A DNA stretch of 64,000 bases from Bacteroidales bacterium. GTDB taxonomy: Bacteria; Bacteroidota; Bacteroidia; Bacteroidales; Muribaculaceae. The notes under the pieces are model-generated. The model made no database searches, had not been told where the DNA came from, and saw only the letters and a list, made by a program, of their open reading frames with translations. The position numbers and the translations under genes were made by a program. Below are positions 9,646 to 19,722 of the stretch, one piece after another. The stretch lies in contig JAAVFQ010000013.1 in the NCBI GenBank assembly GCA_014800685.1, positions 1 through 64,000 of the forward strand. The letters run 5' to 3'. Position 1 is the stretch's first letter; every line of letters starts with the position of its first letter.

Positions 9646-10166
9646 GCGGAATCAACTATGACCTTACCAAAATAAAGGCACTCGCATTCGATGTTGACGG
9701 AGTGCTCTCCCCCTCTACTATCCCGATGGATGAAGAGGGCAATCCCATGCGCATGGTCAATATCAAAGATGGCTATGCGCTTCAGCTGGCGGCCAAATGC
9801 GGATATCGCCTCGCAATAATCACCGGAGGAAAGGCACGCGCGACAGACGTAAGATATTCGGCCCTCGGCATTCAAGATATTTTTCAGGGTGTAGCAAAGA
9901 AACTACCCTGTCTGGAAACGTGGATGCTTGACAATGCTCTACGTCCGGAGGAAGTGATATATATGGGTGACGACATCCCTGACCTTCCCGCCTTGAGACA
10001 TGTGGGGCTGCCTTGCGCGCCGCGCGACTCAGCGTCTGAAGTTCTCGCCACGGCTTCTTACATTTCACGATTTGACGGAGGATATGGATGCGTAAGAGAT
10101 GTCGTGGAGCAACTGCTGAGAGCCAACGGACAGTGGCTTTCAGATGCCAAAGCATTCGGATGGTGA
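9642..10166 (+). CDS. kdsC: 3-deoxy-D-manno-octulosonate 8-phosphate phosphatase
   Basis: 174 residues of the HAD superfamily, without a cap domain, as in KdsC. Motif I is DVDGVLS (nucleophile Asp about 17), motif II is the Thr in ITGGK, and motif IV is MGDDIPDLPAL. It dephosphorylates KDO-8-phosphate for lipid A-core synthesis in the cytosol and works as a tetramer. It sits between the DUF2520 gene (4-bp overlap) and maf (39 bp gap), forming a three-gene operon. Confidence 0.9.
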   Translation: MSGINYDLTKIKALAFDVDGVLSPSTIPMDEEGNPMRMVNIKDGYALQLAAKCGYRLAIITGGKARATDVRYSALGIQDIFQGVAKKLPCLETWMLDNALRPEEVIYMGDDIPDLPALRHVGLPCAPRDSASEVLATASYISRFDGGYGCVRDVVEQLLRANGQWLSDAKAFGW

Positions 10167-10205
10167 CTCCCCGTCTATTCCCTTCTAAATTCTAAGTAAA
10201 TAAGT

Positions 10206-10787
10206 ATGCTAAAGAATCTTCAGAAATATAAAATACTCCTCGGAAGCAAATCGCCGCGCAGGCGTGAGCTTTTAGCCGAACTCAGAATCCCGTTCACTAC
10301 AGTCACTGCCGGAAACATTGACGAGTCATATTCTGAATCTATTCCGCCTATTGACGTACCTCAATTTCTCTCGGCGCGCAAGGCCGATGCTTTCCGCGAC
10401 CTCCTTAAAGATGATGAACTTCTGATAACGGCAGACACCCTTGTCATCTGCGAAGACAAGATACTCGGAAAACCGAAGAGCGTCTCTGACGCCATTGAGA
10501 TGCTGACATTTCTCAGCGGTAAAACTCATCATGTAGCCACCGGAGTGACCATCACCTCCTCTTCAAGACGAGTGTCTTTTACCTCCGTAACAGATGTTCA
10601 TTTTGCCGAACTCGGAAGGGAGGAGATTGAGTATTATGTGCACAACTATTCTCCACTGGATAAGGCCGGGGCGTATGGCATTCAGGAATGGATAGGATGT
10701 GTGGCTATTGACTATATAAAGGGGAGCTATTATAACGTTATGGGCCTCCCGATACATCAGCTCTACAAAGAGCTCACCCTATTCTGA
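10206..10787 (+). CDS. maf: Maf-like nucleotide pyrophosphatase
   Basis: 193 residues with the Maf signature LGSKSPRRRELL near the N-terminus, TADTLVICEDKILGKP (catalytic Asp), and the C-terminal AGAYGIQEWI. The family hydrolyses dTTP, UTP and modified pyrimidine triphosphates and has been linked to division arrest. It is the last gene of the DUF2520-kdsC-maf group and is followed by a bidirectional terminator. The YhdE-like (dTTP/UTP) subfamily is likely from AGAYGIQ. Confidence 0.92.
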   Translation: MLKNLQKYKILLGSKSPRRRELLAELRIPFTTVTAGNIDESYSESIPPIDVPQFLSARKADAFRDLLKDDELLITADTLVICEDKILGKPKSVSDAIEMLTFLSGKTHHVATGVTITSSSRRVSFTSVTDVHFAELGREEIEYYVHNYSPLDKAGAYGIQEWIGCVAIDYIKGSYYNVMGLPIHQLYKELTLF

Positions 10788-10816
10788 TGACAGTCGCGCA
10801 TTATCTATAATGGCGA

Positions 10817-10846
10817 AAAAAGCGCAAGAGAAATCTCCTGCGCTTT
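10817..10846. terminator. Bidirectional terminator
   Basis: AAAAGCGCAAGAG pairs with CTCCTGCGCTTTT between the convergent maf and clpB genes, with A and T tracts at both ends. Confidence 0.75.
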
Positions 10847-10867
10847 TGCTATTATATTTTAGTTGCT

Positions 10868-13459
10868 TCAATTATTCTTGAAGACAAGTTCATCCCCCTC
10901 GCGGTCTATAATGATGGGATGTTCACGATCCACCTTCTGAGCCAAGATGTCCTTAGAGAGCTGATTGAGCACCATTCTCTGAATAGTTCGCTTGACAGGA
11001 CGTGCACCGAATTCGGGATCATAACCGTCTTCAGCCAGAAGTTCAAGAGCCGCTTTCGTGATTTCAAGCGATACGCCATTTGATGCCAACATCTTCTGAA
11101 CGCTTCTTACTTGCAGATCTACGATTTCCTGAATTTCCTTCTTATCCAGAGGAGTAAACATCACTATCTCATCGATACGGTTAAGGAATTCGGGCCGGAT
11201 AGTCTGTTTCAGAAGGTCGAGCACATCCTGTTTTGTCTTCTCGATAGTCTCTTCACGATTCTCCTTTGTCATCTTAGAGAAATTCTCGCGTATGAGAGGA
11301 CTACCCATATTGGAAGTCATGATGATAATCGTGTTCTTGAAGTTGATAAACCGTCCCTTATTGTCTGTCAGACGACCATCATCAAGCACCTGAAGAAGAA
11401 TGTTGAAGACATCGGGGTTAGCCTTTTCTATCTCATCGAAGAGCACTACGCTGTATGGTTTGCGTCTTACGGCCTCAGTAAGCTGGCCACCCTCTTCATA
11501 TCCTACATATCCCGGAGGCGCTCCGACAAGTCGGCTCACGGAGTGCTTCTCCATATATTCCGACATATCTATACGAGTCATCATATCCTCATCATCAAAC
11601 AGATACTCTGCAAGAGCCTTCGCCAACTCAGTCTTTCCGACACCGGTAGTGCCAAGGAAGATGAACGAGCCGATAGGTCTTCTGGGGTCATTAAGACCCG
11701 CACGTGAACGTCTCACGGCATCGGAAACGGCTCTGATGGCATCATCCTGTCCAACGACTCTCTTATGGAGTTCCTCTTCCAGATGGAGAAGTTTCTCCTT
11801 CTCGCTCTGAGCCATTTTCTTTACGGGAATACCGGTCCAGCGGCTTACGATTTCAGCAATATCCTCGGCATCCACCTCTTCCTTAATCATAGCGCCCTCG
11901 CCCTGGAGAGTCTTGAGACGTTCCTGTATCTGAGCATTTTCTGTCTCTTTCTCTTTGATTTTGGAATAACGTATTTCAGCCACTTTAGCATAGTCGCCTT
12001 CACGCTCGGCACGCTCGGCTTCGAGCTTCAATTGCTCTATATCTATCTTATTTTGCTGAATCTTATTGATTTCCTCTTTTTCTGCTTTCCACTTTGCCTT
12101 TAGGCTCTTTTCGGTGTCACGCAGGTTAGCGAGGTCCTCATCGATTTCTTTGAGTTTATAGTCATTTCCCTCTCTCTTGAGAGCCTCTCGTTCTATCTCA
12201 AGCTGTTTTATCTTGCGGGAGGCTTCATCAAGAGCCTGAGGCATAGAGTCCATTTCCAGACGAAGCTTGGAGGCAGCCTCATCTATAAGGTCGATGGCTT
12301 TATCAGGGAGGAAACGGTCAGTAATATATCTGACAGAGAGCTGCACGGCTGCAATGATGGCCTCATCCATGATGCGAACCTTATGGTGATTCTCATAGCG
12401 TTCTTTCAGGCCACGGAGAATAGATATCGCTGACATCTCATCCGGCTCGTCAACCATGACTTTCTGGAATCGGCGTTCGAGCGCTTTGTCCTTCTCAAAA
12501 TATTTCTGATACTCATCGAGCGTAGTGGCGCCGATAGAACGGAGTTCGCCACGCGCCAGTGCAGGCTTAAGGATATTGGCGGCATCCATAGCGCCCTCTC
12601 CCTTTCCGGCACCCACGAGGGTGTGAATCTCATCTATGAATAGAATTATTTCTCCATCAGACTTTGTGACCTCGTTGACGATAGCTTTCAGTCTCTCCTC
12701 AAACTCACCTTTATATTTTGCGCCTGCTACGAGGGCACCCATGTCAAGTGAGTATATCACTTTCGACTTAAGATTTTCGGGGACATCTCCTCTCACTATT
12801 CGGTGGGCAAGACCCTCGGCGATGGCTGTCTTACCGGTGCCCGGTTCTCCCACCAGCATCGGATTATTCTTCGTACGTCTTGAAAGAATCTGAAGCACTC
12901 GTCTGATTTCCTCATCACGACCGATGACGGGATCAAGCTTGCCGCTACGTGCTCTATCGTTCAGGTTAATGGCATATTTGCTAAGAGCCTGATAGGATTC
13001 TTCAGCGCTTTGGTCTGTCACTTTCTGACCTTTGCGAAGCTCGTCTATGGCCGACTGCAGACCTTTCTCGGTCACACCGGCGTCTTTAAGTATCTGGGAG
13101 GCTTTGCAGTTGGTGCGGAGGATACCCATAATCATGGCCTCCACGGAGACATATTCATCACCCATAGACTTGGAATAGTCTACGGCCTTCTGCATCGCAT
13201 CATTACTTTCGCGAGAAAGCATGACGTCGCCGCCGCTCACCTTGGGAAGTGACTGAATCGCGGCGTCTATCTGGCTACGGACTACATTAAGATTAGCTCC
13301 TAATTTCTGGAAAACGAAATTTACGATAGTCTCACTTTCCGAAATAATGGCTTTGAGGATATGTACAGGCTCTATCTGCTGCTGACCCGCTTCACGCGTC
13401 AGCTCGATAGCCTTCTGTATCACCTCCTGAGATTTGATAGTGAAATTATTGAAATTCAT
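10868..13459 (-). CDS. clpB: ATP-dependent disaggregase ClpB (Hsp100)
   Basis: 863 residues from [13 protein letters not shown], chosen over an upstream Met at 13507 because ClpB proteins start here. Order: Clp-N repeats (1-150), AAA+ domain 1 with Walker [14 protein letters not shown] and Walker [11 protein letters not shown], the long coiled-coil M domain (about 400-530, rich in Lys/Glu), AAA+ domain 2 with Walker [13 protein letters not shown], then D2-small. It extracts aggregated proteins with DnaK. The leader has a GAAGT-CCGATCGG-CTTC palindrome like that before dnaK, suggesting shared heat-shock control. Confidence 0.97.
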   Translation of the reverse strand: MNFNNFTIKSQEVIQKAIELTREAGQQQIEPVHILKAIISESETIVNFVFQKLGANLNVVRSQIDAAIQSLPKVSGGDVMLSRESNDAMQKAVDYSKSMGDEYVSVEAMIMGILRTNCKASQILKDAGVTEKGLQSAIDELRKGQKVTDQSAEESYQALSKYAINLNDRARSGKLDPVIGRDEEIRRVLQILSRRTKNNPMLVGEPGTGKTAIAEGLAHRIVRGDVPENLKSKVIYSLDMGALVAGAKYKGEFEERLKAIVNEVTKSDGEIILFIDEIHTLVGAGKGEGAMDAANILKPALARGELRSIGATTLDEYQKYFEKDKALERRFQKVMVDEPDEMSAISILRGLKERYENHHKVRIMDEAIIAAVQLSVRYITDRFLPDKAIDLIDEAASKLRLEMDSMPQALDEASRKIKQLEIEREALKREGNDYKLKEIDEDLANLRDTEKSLKAKWKAEKEEINKIQQNKIDIEQLKLEAERAEREGDYAKVAEIRYSKIKEKETENAQIQERLKTLQGEGAMIKEEVDAEDIAEIVSRWTGIPVKKMAQSEKEKLLHLEEELHKRVVGQDDAIRAVSDAVRRSRAGLNDPRRPIGSFIFLGTTGVGKTELAKALAEYLFDDEDMMTRIDMSEYMEKHSVSRLVGAPPGYVGYEEGGQLTEAVRRKPYSVVLFDEIEKANPDVFNILLQVLDDGRLTDNKGRFINFKNTIIIMTSNMGSPLIRENFSKMTKENREETIEKTKQDVLDLLKQTIRPEFLNRIDEIVMFTPLDKKEIQEIVDLQVRSVQKMLASNGVSLEITKAALELLAEDGYDPEFGARPVKRTIQRMVLNQLSKDILAQKVDREHPIIIDREGDELVFKNN

Positions 13460-13488
13460 ATTGGTGTGTTTTGATAGTTTCAGTCTAA

Positions 13489-13505
13489 GAAGTCCGATCG
13501 GCTTC
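13489..13505 (-). promoter_or_regulatory. Palindrome in the clpB leader, shared with dnaK
   Basis: GAAGT-CCGATCGG-CTTC, a nearly perfect inverted repeat, lies 30-46 bp upstream of the chosen clpB start. The same core and flanking arms occur in the dnaK leader at 5301-5329. Confidence 0.4.
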
Positions 13506-13642
13506 ACTTATTGGCAAGCCCGATAGAATCAGACTTTGTCTCTTTTTATCATTAAAACACACCACCATGAAAATGGTTTGCTCCATCGCCATTTTAGCCC
13601 CGAAACCCGGCAAATTATTCTTAGAACAGGCAGGGCTACTTC

Positions 13643-15427
13643 TTATTTGAGAAGATGCATTTCGCAGTTCCGGCAGTCAAACTCGAGCATATATCTCTCC
13701 TTGCCGTGAGAGAGTGTGAGGGGAAGAGCCACATCGTTTCTACGGTTTTTAAGACATCTGCCGAGTTCGCGCAATATGCAATGGCGTGTCGTCATCAGTC
13801 TTGTTCCTTTTCTGACATGGGATGGACTCTCCTTCTCCATTGCCTTCTCTATATGCTCCACGCCGTGCGAACGATAGAATTCTTCCGCAAGACGATTCGC
13901 CACGTTATCAGAGAATATCAGACTCTTTTCCGGATAGACCGTTTCCCTCCTCTCTGCCCTGCGGAGCTTCAGAGGATAAGTGGCTTTGTTGGCTTCATCA
14001 AGTTCAGACAGAACAGTTCTGCGCAAGCCGGTGAGCATGGATGCCGGTATAAACATATATGCCACCTCTGAAGAGAAATGCTTCAGCCGATAAACAGTAG
14101 AGCCGGTTTTCGCAAATGGGGCCTCCTGGTTTTGAGGTTTATCAGCCTTCTGCAGCTGCAATCCGAGAGGAATACGCACAAAATTGCCTCTTGCATCCGC
14201 AGCGGACACCCCCTTTTCATCAAGACTGATATCAACATCAATCTTTCTCTCCGCCGTTTTCCCCTCTATCCTTTTTTCCCACTCCTTGTCATAGGTAAGG
14301 CGTAAAGAGACGCCGGGGGGTATCCTGAATCCTCCGGAGGTAAGTATACTGCCATCTTTTGCCAGTCCATTAACGTAAGCGCCTGTATATTTCCCTTCCT
14401 TATTGAAAAATGAGACACCATCTCCGTTATGAAGATTTCTTCGGTCTTTTACCTCTTCACCCAGCGATTTGGGAGTGTCAGGCGACGATATGGAGTTAGG
14501 ACGGCGGTCTGTAAGAAAATAATCAGTAAAGCCTCTATTGAAACTTTTTTCGGGATTTGGAGAGAAAGTAAGCGTGGATTCGCCGCATGATGAACGGCAA
14601 TACTTATCCGGATGAAGGGCTATCTCTTTGTCGATTAGCTTTCTATAATAAGCCGTAACATTCTTCACATAAGAGGCATCCTTCAGCCGCCCCTCTATTT
14701 TAAATGAGGAGACGCCGGCTTCGAGCATATCATGAATGGAGTGTGAAGCGTTGAAGTCTCTAAGAGAAAGAAGATGCTTGTCTCGAGCGAGAACATTCCC
14801 TCGGGCATCGGTCAGCGTGAAAGGCAACCTGCATATCTGGCTGCATTCTCCCCTGTTTGCACTTCTTCCGTTTGTGGCGTATGAGGCATTACATCGGCCA
14901 CTGTAGCTGACGCATAAAGCTCCATGCACGAAACATTCTACGGGCACCGTGACTGCCTCGCATATTTCGCGTATCTCTTTCAAGCCCAGCTCTCTTGCAA
15001 GAACTATTTGAGAGAAACCCACATCCTCAAGAAACTTTGCTTTAGAGGGAGTGCGAGTATCACACTGAGTGCTCGCATGCAGCTCTATCGGAGGGATATC
15101 AAGCCTCAATATTCCCATATCCTGCACTATAATGGCATCGACTCCGATGATATATAGCTGCCGAATCAACTCCCTCACGCTTTTCAGTTCATCGTCATAA
15201 ATGATTGTATTCACCGTCACATATACCTTCGCTCTGTATTGATGAGCAAACTCCACAAGCGAAGCGATGTCTGAAAGTGGATTAGCAGCCTGCCGGCGGG
15301 CGCCATGTGAGCTGGCGCCGATATAGACAGCATCGGCGCCATGAAGAATCGCCTCGCGCGCCACGTTAGTGTCGCGGGCCGGGGCAAGAAGTTCTATCGG
15401 TCTGGGATGAATGCTTGGCTTTGACAT
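13643..15427 (-). CDS. U32 family protein, RlhA/TrhP-like RNA hydroxylase
   Basis: 594 residues. The N-terminal peptidase-U32 TIM-barrel-like domain carries ELLAPARD, GADAVYIG, and the cysteine cluster (CFVHGALCVSYSGRC...GECSQICR) that in this family ligands an iron-sulfur cluster. A long C-terminal extension follows. E. coli relatives RlhA and TrhP make 5-hydroxycytidine in 23S rRNA and 5-hydroxyuridine in tRNA, using prephenate. Which RNA this one modifies cannot be told. The ATG at 15427 was chosen because the upstream Met at 15472 lies inside purF; the gene starts 16 bp after the purF stop, so they are probably co-transcribed. Confidence 0.82.
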   Translation of the reverse strand: MSKPSIHPRPIELLAPARDTNVAREAILHGADAVYIGASSHGARRQAANPLSDIASLVEFAHQYRAKVYVTVNTIIYDDELKSVRELIRQLYIIGVDAIIVQDMGILRLDIPPIELHASTQCDTRTPSKAKFLEDVGFSQIVLARELGLKEIREICEAVTVPVECFVHGALCVSYSGRCNASYATNGRSANRGECSQICRLPFTLTDARGNVLARDKHLLSLRDFNASHSIHDMLEAGVSSFKIEGRLKDASYVKNVTAYYRKLIDKEIALHPDKYCRSSCGESTLTFSPNPEKSFNRGFTDYFLTDRRPNSISSPDTPKSLGEEVKDRRNLHNGDGVSFFNKEGKYTGAYVNGLAKDGSILTSGGFRIPPGVSLRLTYDKEWEKRIEGKTAERKIDVDISLDEKGVSAADARGNFVRIPLGLQLQKADKPQNQEAPFAKTGSTVYRLKHFSSEVAYMFIPASMLTGLRRTVLSELDEANKATYPLKLRRAERRETVYPEKSLIFSDNVANRLAEEFYRSHGVEHIEKAMEKESPSHVRKGTRLMTTRHCILRELGRCLKNRRNDVALPLTLSHGKERYMLEFDCRNCEMHLLK

Positions 15428-15443
15428 AATTGCTGCCTCCGCA

Positions 15444-17318
15444 TTAGTCACGTTTGAGTTCCTGACCCTCATAGAAGTTTATGAAGGCTTTGTTGACCAG
15501 CCGGTTGCCACCGGGGGTGGGATAATTGCCGCTGAAATACCAGTCGCCGGGATGATCAGGAATGGCCTTGTGCATACCCTCTATGGTCTGATAGACTATC
15601 ACTACCTCCGAACGTGTATCGGCAGGTGTGAGCATCTCCGCTATTTTCTTGCTGACCTCTTCGGGCGTGAAGGGCTCATAAATCTCCTTGACGTAGTTGG
15701 CTATCTCCTCTTTAGGGAGCTTCTCCTGCTCCTTACACTTCCTATACACTTCATCAATGATGTCTTCCCGGCCGGTCTCACGCAGCAGAGCCATGGCAGC
15801 TCTGAAGGCGATAAACTCGCCCATACGGCTCATATCTATGCCATAACAGTCGGGGAAGCGCACTTGAGGCGAGCTCGACACGATGACTATCTTTTTGGGC
15901 TCAAGCCTGTCAAGGATGCGAATAATCGACTGCTTCAGAGTGGTACCTCTCACGATGCTGTCATCTATCACTACGAGCGAGTCGATGCCGGGACGTATCG
16001 TGCCGTATGTAATGTCATAGACGTGGGCTGCAAGGTCATCTCGGCTTTCACCCTCAGCAATAAACGTGCGCAGTTTTATATCCTTGAGAGCCACTTTCTC
16101 TCTCCGCACTCTATGCTTGAGCACCTCTTCAATAGCCAGCGGCGTCATTTTGCCTTCAGCGGAGAGTTGCTGCAGTTTTCCTATCTTCATTGCTATGAGT
16201 CTCTTCTCAAACTCTTCGGTAAGACCATAGAAAGCCACCTCTGCAGTATTTGGGATGAAGGAGAAGACTGCATCATCTATATTATAGTCGATAGCGCGCA
16301 TTACGCTATCCACAAGTTCACGTCCGAGATGCTTGCGCTCATTATATATGTCACGGTCACTGCCACGCGAGAAATAGATTCTCTCAAAAGCACATTTGCA
16401 GTTGGCACCCTCAGGCAGAATCTCTTCAATGCGCCATGAAGAATCACGGTCTACTATAAGCGCTTTTCCAGGAGTGAGTTCCTTCACCTCCTCTGTCTTA
16501 AGGTTGAATGCTGTCTGAATCACCGGGCGCTCCGAGGCAATGACCACTACTTCATCGTCAGCATAATAGAAGCATGGGCGAATCCCCTTCGGGTCACGCA
16601 TGGCAAAGAGGTCGCCATTACCTACTATACCGCAGATTACATATCCGCCGTCCCAGGTGGGGGCACATCTTTTCAGGACGTTAGCCACATTAATATCCCT
16701 TGCTATGGCTTTCGAAAGCTCAAGTCCGTGAAGATTATCCCCCTTGTGCTTATTGAAGAGACGTTCATTCTCCCTATCAAGAGCATGGCCCATCTGCTCC
16801 AGCAGAATAAATGTGTCGGCATAAAGTCGTGGATGCTGGCCTGTAGATATTATATCATTGAAGATTTCATCTACGTTGGTCATATTGAAATTGCCGCAGA
16901 GCAGAAGGTTTCTCGCGCTCCAGTTGTTTCTGCGCATAAATGGATGCACAAAGCTAATTCCTGAGCGACCGGTGGTGGAATATCTTAGATGACCCATATA
17001 AGCCTCACCGATAAAGGGGGGCTGTCTGTCATCCTGATTTCTTGCCTCATCAATCTGAGTGCGCACCGATGCGAAGATTTTCTGAATGGCATCCGAACCC
17101 TCGGCTCTTTCACGGAAGATATACTCCCTTCCCGGGGGCACGTCGAGCTTTACAGCACCGATACCGGCACCCTCCTGACCTCTGTTGTGCTCCTTCTCCA
17201 TCATAAGATAGAGCTTGTTAAGGGCATAAAGATCTGAGCCATATTTCTCTTTATAATACTCAAGCGGCTTGAGCAGTCTTATCATTGCTACGCCACACTC
17301 ATGCTTGATTTGTTCCAT
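15444..17318 (-). CDS. purF: Amidophosphoribosyltransferase (glutamine PRPP), long Bacteroidetes form
   Basis: 624 residues. The N-terminal glutaminase starts MEQIKHECGV, with the catalytic Cys at residue 8, so a short propeptide must be removed. GHLRYSTTGRSG and CGNFNMTNVDE belong to the Ntn-hydrolase domain. The C-terminal phosphoribosyltransferase domain has the PRPP loop VVIDDSIVRGTT. It makes 5-phosphoribosylamine, the first step of purine synthesis. At over 600 residues it is longer than E. coli PurF (about 500), because of inserts and a C-terminal extension found in Bacteroidetes homologues. Confidence 0.93.
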   Translation of the reverse strand: MEQIKHECGVAMIRLLKPLEYYKEKYGSDLYALNKLYLMMEKEHNRGQEGAGIGAVKLDVPPGREYIFRERAEGSDAIQKIFASVRTQIDEARNQDDRQPPFIGEAYMGHLRYSTTGRSGISFVHPFMRRNNWSARNLLLCGNFNMTNVDEIFNDIISTGQHPRLYADTFILLEQMGHALDRENERLFNKHKGDNLHGLELSKAIARDINVANVLKRCAPTWDGGYVICGIVGNGDLFAMRDPKGIRPCFYYADDEVVVIASERPVIQTAFNLKTEEVKELTPGKALIVDRDSSWRIEEILPEGANCKCAFERIYFSRGSDRDIYNERKHLGRELVDSVMRAIDYNIDDAVFSFIPNTAEVAFYGLTEEFEKRLIAMKIGKLQQLSAEGKMTPLAIEEVLKHRVRREKVALKDIKLRTFIAEGESRDDLAAHVYDITYGTIRPGIDSLVVIDDSIVRGTTLKQSIIRILDRLEPKKIVIVSSSPQVRFPDCYGIDMSRMGEFIAFRAAMALLRETGREDIIDEVYRKCKEQEKLPKEEIANYVKEIYEPFTPEEVSKKIAEMLTPADTRSEVVIVYQTIEGMHKAIPDHPGDWYFSGNYPTPGGNRLVNKAFINFYEGQELKRD

Positions 17319-17455
17319 CTGCTTTAAAGTGTTTTCAGGAATTACCTGTCAGGCAAACTACGCTACGCAAGTGAGATGATTTCTCTCTTACAAGCCTGTG
17401 CTGCCATTATATCTGTTTGGTTTAATACGTTTATTACGAGTATGTTTACTCATCA

Positions 17456-17911
17456 TCAATGCGACTTTATGAGGCGGTCAAGATTGCGCTTATCTTCACG
17501 CTCCTTGATGCTCTGCCTCTTGTCAAACTGCTTTTTGCCTCGTGCCACGCCGATAACAAGCTTGGCATATCCTCTCTCGCTAATGAAGAGGCGGAGAGGC
17601 ACCACAGTGTAGCCGGGCTGCTGACACTCTTTCTCAAGCTTGGCGATCTCCTTTTTTGTAAGAAGAAGCTTACGATCGCGCCTTGCTGCGTGATTGTTAT
17701 ATGAGCCATAGAAATATTCCGCTATGTACATCCCTTTGACCCACACTTCACCATCCTCTATCAGACAATAGGTATCGGCCAGTGAAGCCTTTCCCGCACG
17801 GATAGATTTTATCTCAGTTCCGGTGAGCACGATGCCCGCCGTGTAGCGGTCAGTTATCTCGTAGTCAAAAGTGGCCCGGCGATTTTTGATGTTTACTTGG
17901 CTTGCATTCAT
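17456..17911 (-). CDS. smpB: SsrA-binding protein SmpB
   Basis: 151 residues. [42 protein letters not shown] and the basic C-terminal tail ([18 protein letters not shown]) are classic SmpB. It binds tmRNA and rescues stalled ribosomes. The tmRNA gene itself was not seen here. It stands 137 bp upstream of purF on the same strand and is preceded by a Yip1-like gene. Confidence 0.97.
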   Translation of the reverse strand: MNASQVNIKNRRATFDYEITDRYTAGIVLTGTEIKSIRAGKASLADTYCLIEDGEVWVKGMYIAEYFYGSYNNHAARRDRKLLLTKKEIAKLEKECQQPGYTVVPLRLFISERGYAKLVIGVARGKKQFDKRQSIKEREDKRNLDRLIKSH

Positions 17912-17960
17912 TTTCCGTGTCTTTGATTATCTTTATAGAAGATTAATTGAGTTCTTAATA

Positions 17961-18716
17961 TCACTGCGCCGTGGGCATTATTGCGTCAAACACATAATAT
18001 ATGCCGTATGGAATGACTATGCAGAGAAGCCCGACTGTCCAGCCTACAAGATTATCCGAGGCCTCCTTGATGCGCAGGAATCTAACACCCCTGAGCGCAA
18101 GATAGACCGTAAATATAGGAGCAAAAACGAGCAAGGGCTCGAGCACAGGGCATAATTCATAAATGGTAAAGAAGAGCGTGAGCGTAGCCATCAGATACTG
18201 AAGCCACTTTCTGCCGTAAGGAGTGTCTATTTTTGTTTTGGCATCTGCAGGCAGAAAAGACCGGCATAGCACTACTACAAGAAAATATCCTATGAAGAAG
18301 GAGATGAAAATGCCGACAGCGCTCTGCAGCAGGTAGCCCAGAGATTGTGAAGGATAATAAATCTTAGAGGCAAACTGGCCCAGAGAGGCCAACGCTACAA
18401 GCGGATAAAATACTTTCGAGGCTGTCCTGTCCGGCGAATATGCACTATTTTTCAGCTGCTTCCAGCCGGTGAGCGGGGAATAAAACAGTCTTATAAAGAT
18501 GCTCCAGGGTGAATGATAACGCCTCTTCTTCGGCCTTGGCTGCAATTCTTCATTCTCCGGGAGCTCAGCATTCTGAGTTCCTTCGCCTCTCTCCTCTTTA
18601 TTATATTCCAAGACGGAATCACGTCTGCCGACAATCCCTCCCTGCGAATGGCGGGAGGCCCCTATATTTCTGGTTCCGTCATTCTCTTCGGGAATCATTA
18701 AAAACTTCTTAGTCAT
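17961..18716 (-). CDS. Yip1-like integral membrane protein
   Basis: 251 residues. The first 95 are hydrophilic and low-complexity. From about 96 the protein has roughly five hydrophobic spans (FYPLVALASLGQF, VGIFISFFIGYFLVVVLC, LMATLTLFFTIY, LVFAPIFTVYLALRG, LVGWTVGLLCIVIPYGIYYVF), the arrangement of the Yip1/YIF1-like family common in Bacteroidetes. Function unknown. A -7 box (TAACTTTG on the minus strand at 18819-18826) lies about 100 bp upstream. Confidence 0.7.
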   Translation of the reverse strand: MTKKFLMIPEENDGTRNIGASRHSQGGIVGRRDSVLEYNKEERGEGTQNAELPENEELQPRPKKRRYHSPWSIFIRLFYSPLTGWKQLKNSAYSPDRTASKVFYPLVALASLGQFASKIYYPSQSLGYLLQSAVGIFISFFIGYFLVVVLCRSFLPADAKTKIDTPYGRKWLQYLMATLTLFFTIYELCPVLEPLLVFAPIFTVYLALRGVRFLRIKEASDNLVGWTVGLLCIVIPYGIYYVFDAIMPTAQ

Positions 18717-18818
18717 CTGAGCAGCAATGATTTCAATTAAGAATCCTTATTAGTTATAGCTATCCGAACCTGACGCGACTGACGCCACACCTGCGGCAGA
18801 CAATAATGAATTCTCATA

Positions 18819-18849
18819 CAAAGTTACAAATTTTTCATGAGTATTCAAA
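18819..18849 (-). promoter_or_regulatory. Bacteroidetes promoter for the Yip1-like gene
   Basis: On the minus strand, TTTG (complement of 18846-18849) and TAACTTTG (18819-18826) are 19 bp apart, a full sigma-ABfr promoter. Confidence 0.6.
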
Positions 18850-19067
18850 ATCTGCACCCTGTCGATACGGATAAAAAAAACGAAATTATCATGAATGTTA
18901 CTACTATCCGGATTTTTAGAGAGTGTTTAACCCGGATGTTAACAATTCTGGTGGGACAGGGTCTAAATTCAAACACTCGCTTGGAAGGCATTCGGAAACA
19001 TTATCCTTTAGCCACATATATATCCCCACTGCGCCGGAGGGTATCCTCCCGACGAGCTTTACGAAAT

Positions 19068-19100
19068 AAGCGACTGCAGGAGGGATGCCTACAGCCGCTT
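19068..19100 (-). terminator. Hairpin downstream of tRNA-Ala
   Basis: A 13-bp stem with two mismatches (19068-19080 with 19088-19100) lies 22 bp past the tRNA 3' end. The T tract after it on the minus strand is short (ATTTCG), so it is a weak terminator or a processing hairpin. Confidence 0.4.
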
Positions 19101-19121
19101 TGGGGAAGTGGATTGGGGGAG

Positions 19122-19195
19122 TGGAGCATACCAGACTCGAACTGGTCACCTCTTGACTGCCAGTCAAACGCTCTAGCCAGATGAGCTAATGCCCC
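19122..19195 (-). tRNA. tRNA-Ala (anticodon GGC)
   Basis: 74 nt folding into a complete cloverleaf. The acceptor stem is GGGGCAT/ATGCTCC with the G3:U70 wobble pair that marks alanine tRNAs. The D stem is GCTC/GAGC, the anticodon loop CTGGCAG gives anticodon GGC, and the T arm is ACCAG-TTCGAGT-CTGGT. The discriminator is A; the CCA end is not encoded. A TAACTTTG -7 box on the minus strand (19209-19216) lies 14 bp before the 5' end. Confidence 0.95.
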
Positions 19196-19208
19196 GTCAA
19201 TTACGCTG

Positions 19209-19216
19209 CAAAGTTA
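19209..19216 (-). promoter_or_regulatory. -7 box for tRNA-Ala
   Basis: TAACTTTG on the minus strand, 14 bp upstream of the tRNA 5' end. Confidence 0.6.
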
Positions 19217-19408
19217 CAATCATTTTCTTAATTCTCCAAATATTTCCCCTATTATTTTTTCACTTTTTTCCAGACTCCGCATCTTCATGCCATTCCACAA
19301 TGCAGTAAACACATAATTATCAACACCTTACACACCACACCCCTATCCATCATCCAATATCAATTCCGGCGCTTACGATTCCATGATTTAGGTATATTAT
19401 CAAAAGTA

Positions 19409-19440
19409 CTTGTAATTACCGTTTTTTTTTAGTAATTTTG
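19409..19440 (+). promoter_or_regulatory. Bacteroidetes promoter upstream of recJ
   Basis: CTTG (19409-19412), a 20-bp gap, then TAATTTTG (19433-19440). Transcription would start near 19447, leaving an unusually long 275-nt leader before recJ. Confidence 0.6.
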
Positions 19441-19446
19441 CATACT

Positions 19447-19645
19447 CTATTCCTCGGGACGATTTTTTCTGCCGGACAGCCCGGCTTTTCGTCGGCGAGA
19501 CGCCTTCATGGACCGGTTTTCCCCTCAGCGGCCATGCGCTTTGAGCGACTTCTGCATTATTAGCGCCAGTCGCCCTGTGTCGCCTATTGTTTTACTTTTT
19601 TCCACACATGGACGGAGTCCCAGCTGCTCGCAGAGCATGTTTCAT
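19447..19645 (+). ncRNA. Structured RNA candidate upstream of recJ
   Basis: This stretch has no open frame but folds densely. GCCGG/CCGGC is at the start, a CATGG-a-CC/GG-CCATG hairpin in the middle, and nested GCGC/GCGC with GCGAC/GTCGC. Outer strands CTCT...GGGAC near 19447-19465 could pair with GTCCC...AGAG near 19617-19639, which would close the whole element. About 200 nt, a closing stem and a strong promoter are reminiscent of 6S RNA, but the alternative is a long regulatory leader of recJ. I do not recognise a specific family from sequence. Confidence 0.35.
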
Positions 19646-19722
19646 TAAGCAAATGAGAAGTTTAATGATATGCAGACTCTAAGACAGCTACCTTAACCTC
19701 CGATCCGCGACACTTTCTATCG

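Noticed and set aside
15411..16439. Plus-strand frame opposite purF (342 codons)
   Set aside because: Shadow of purF; no start context, no recognisable motif.
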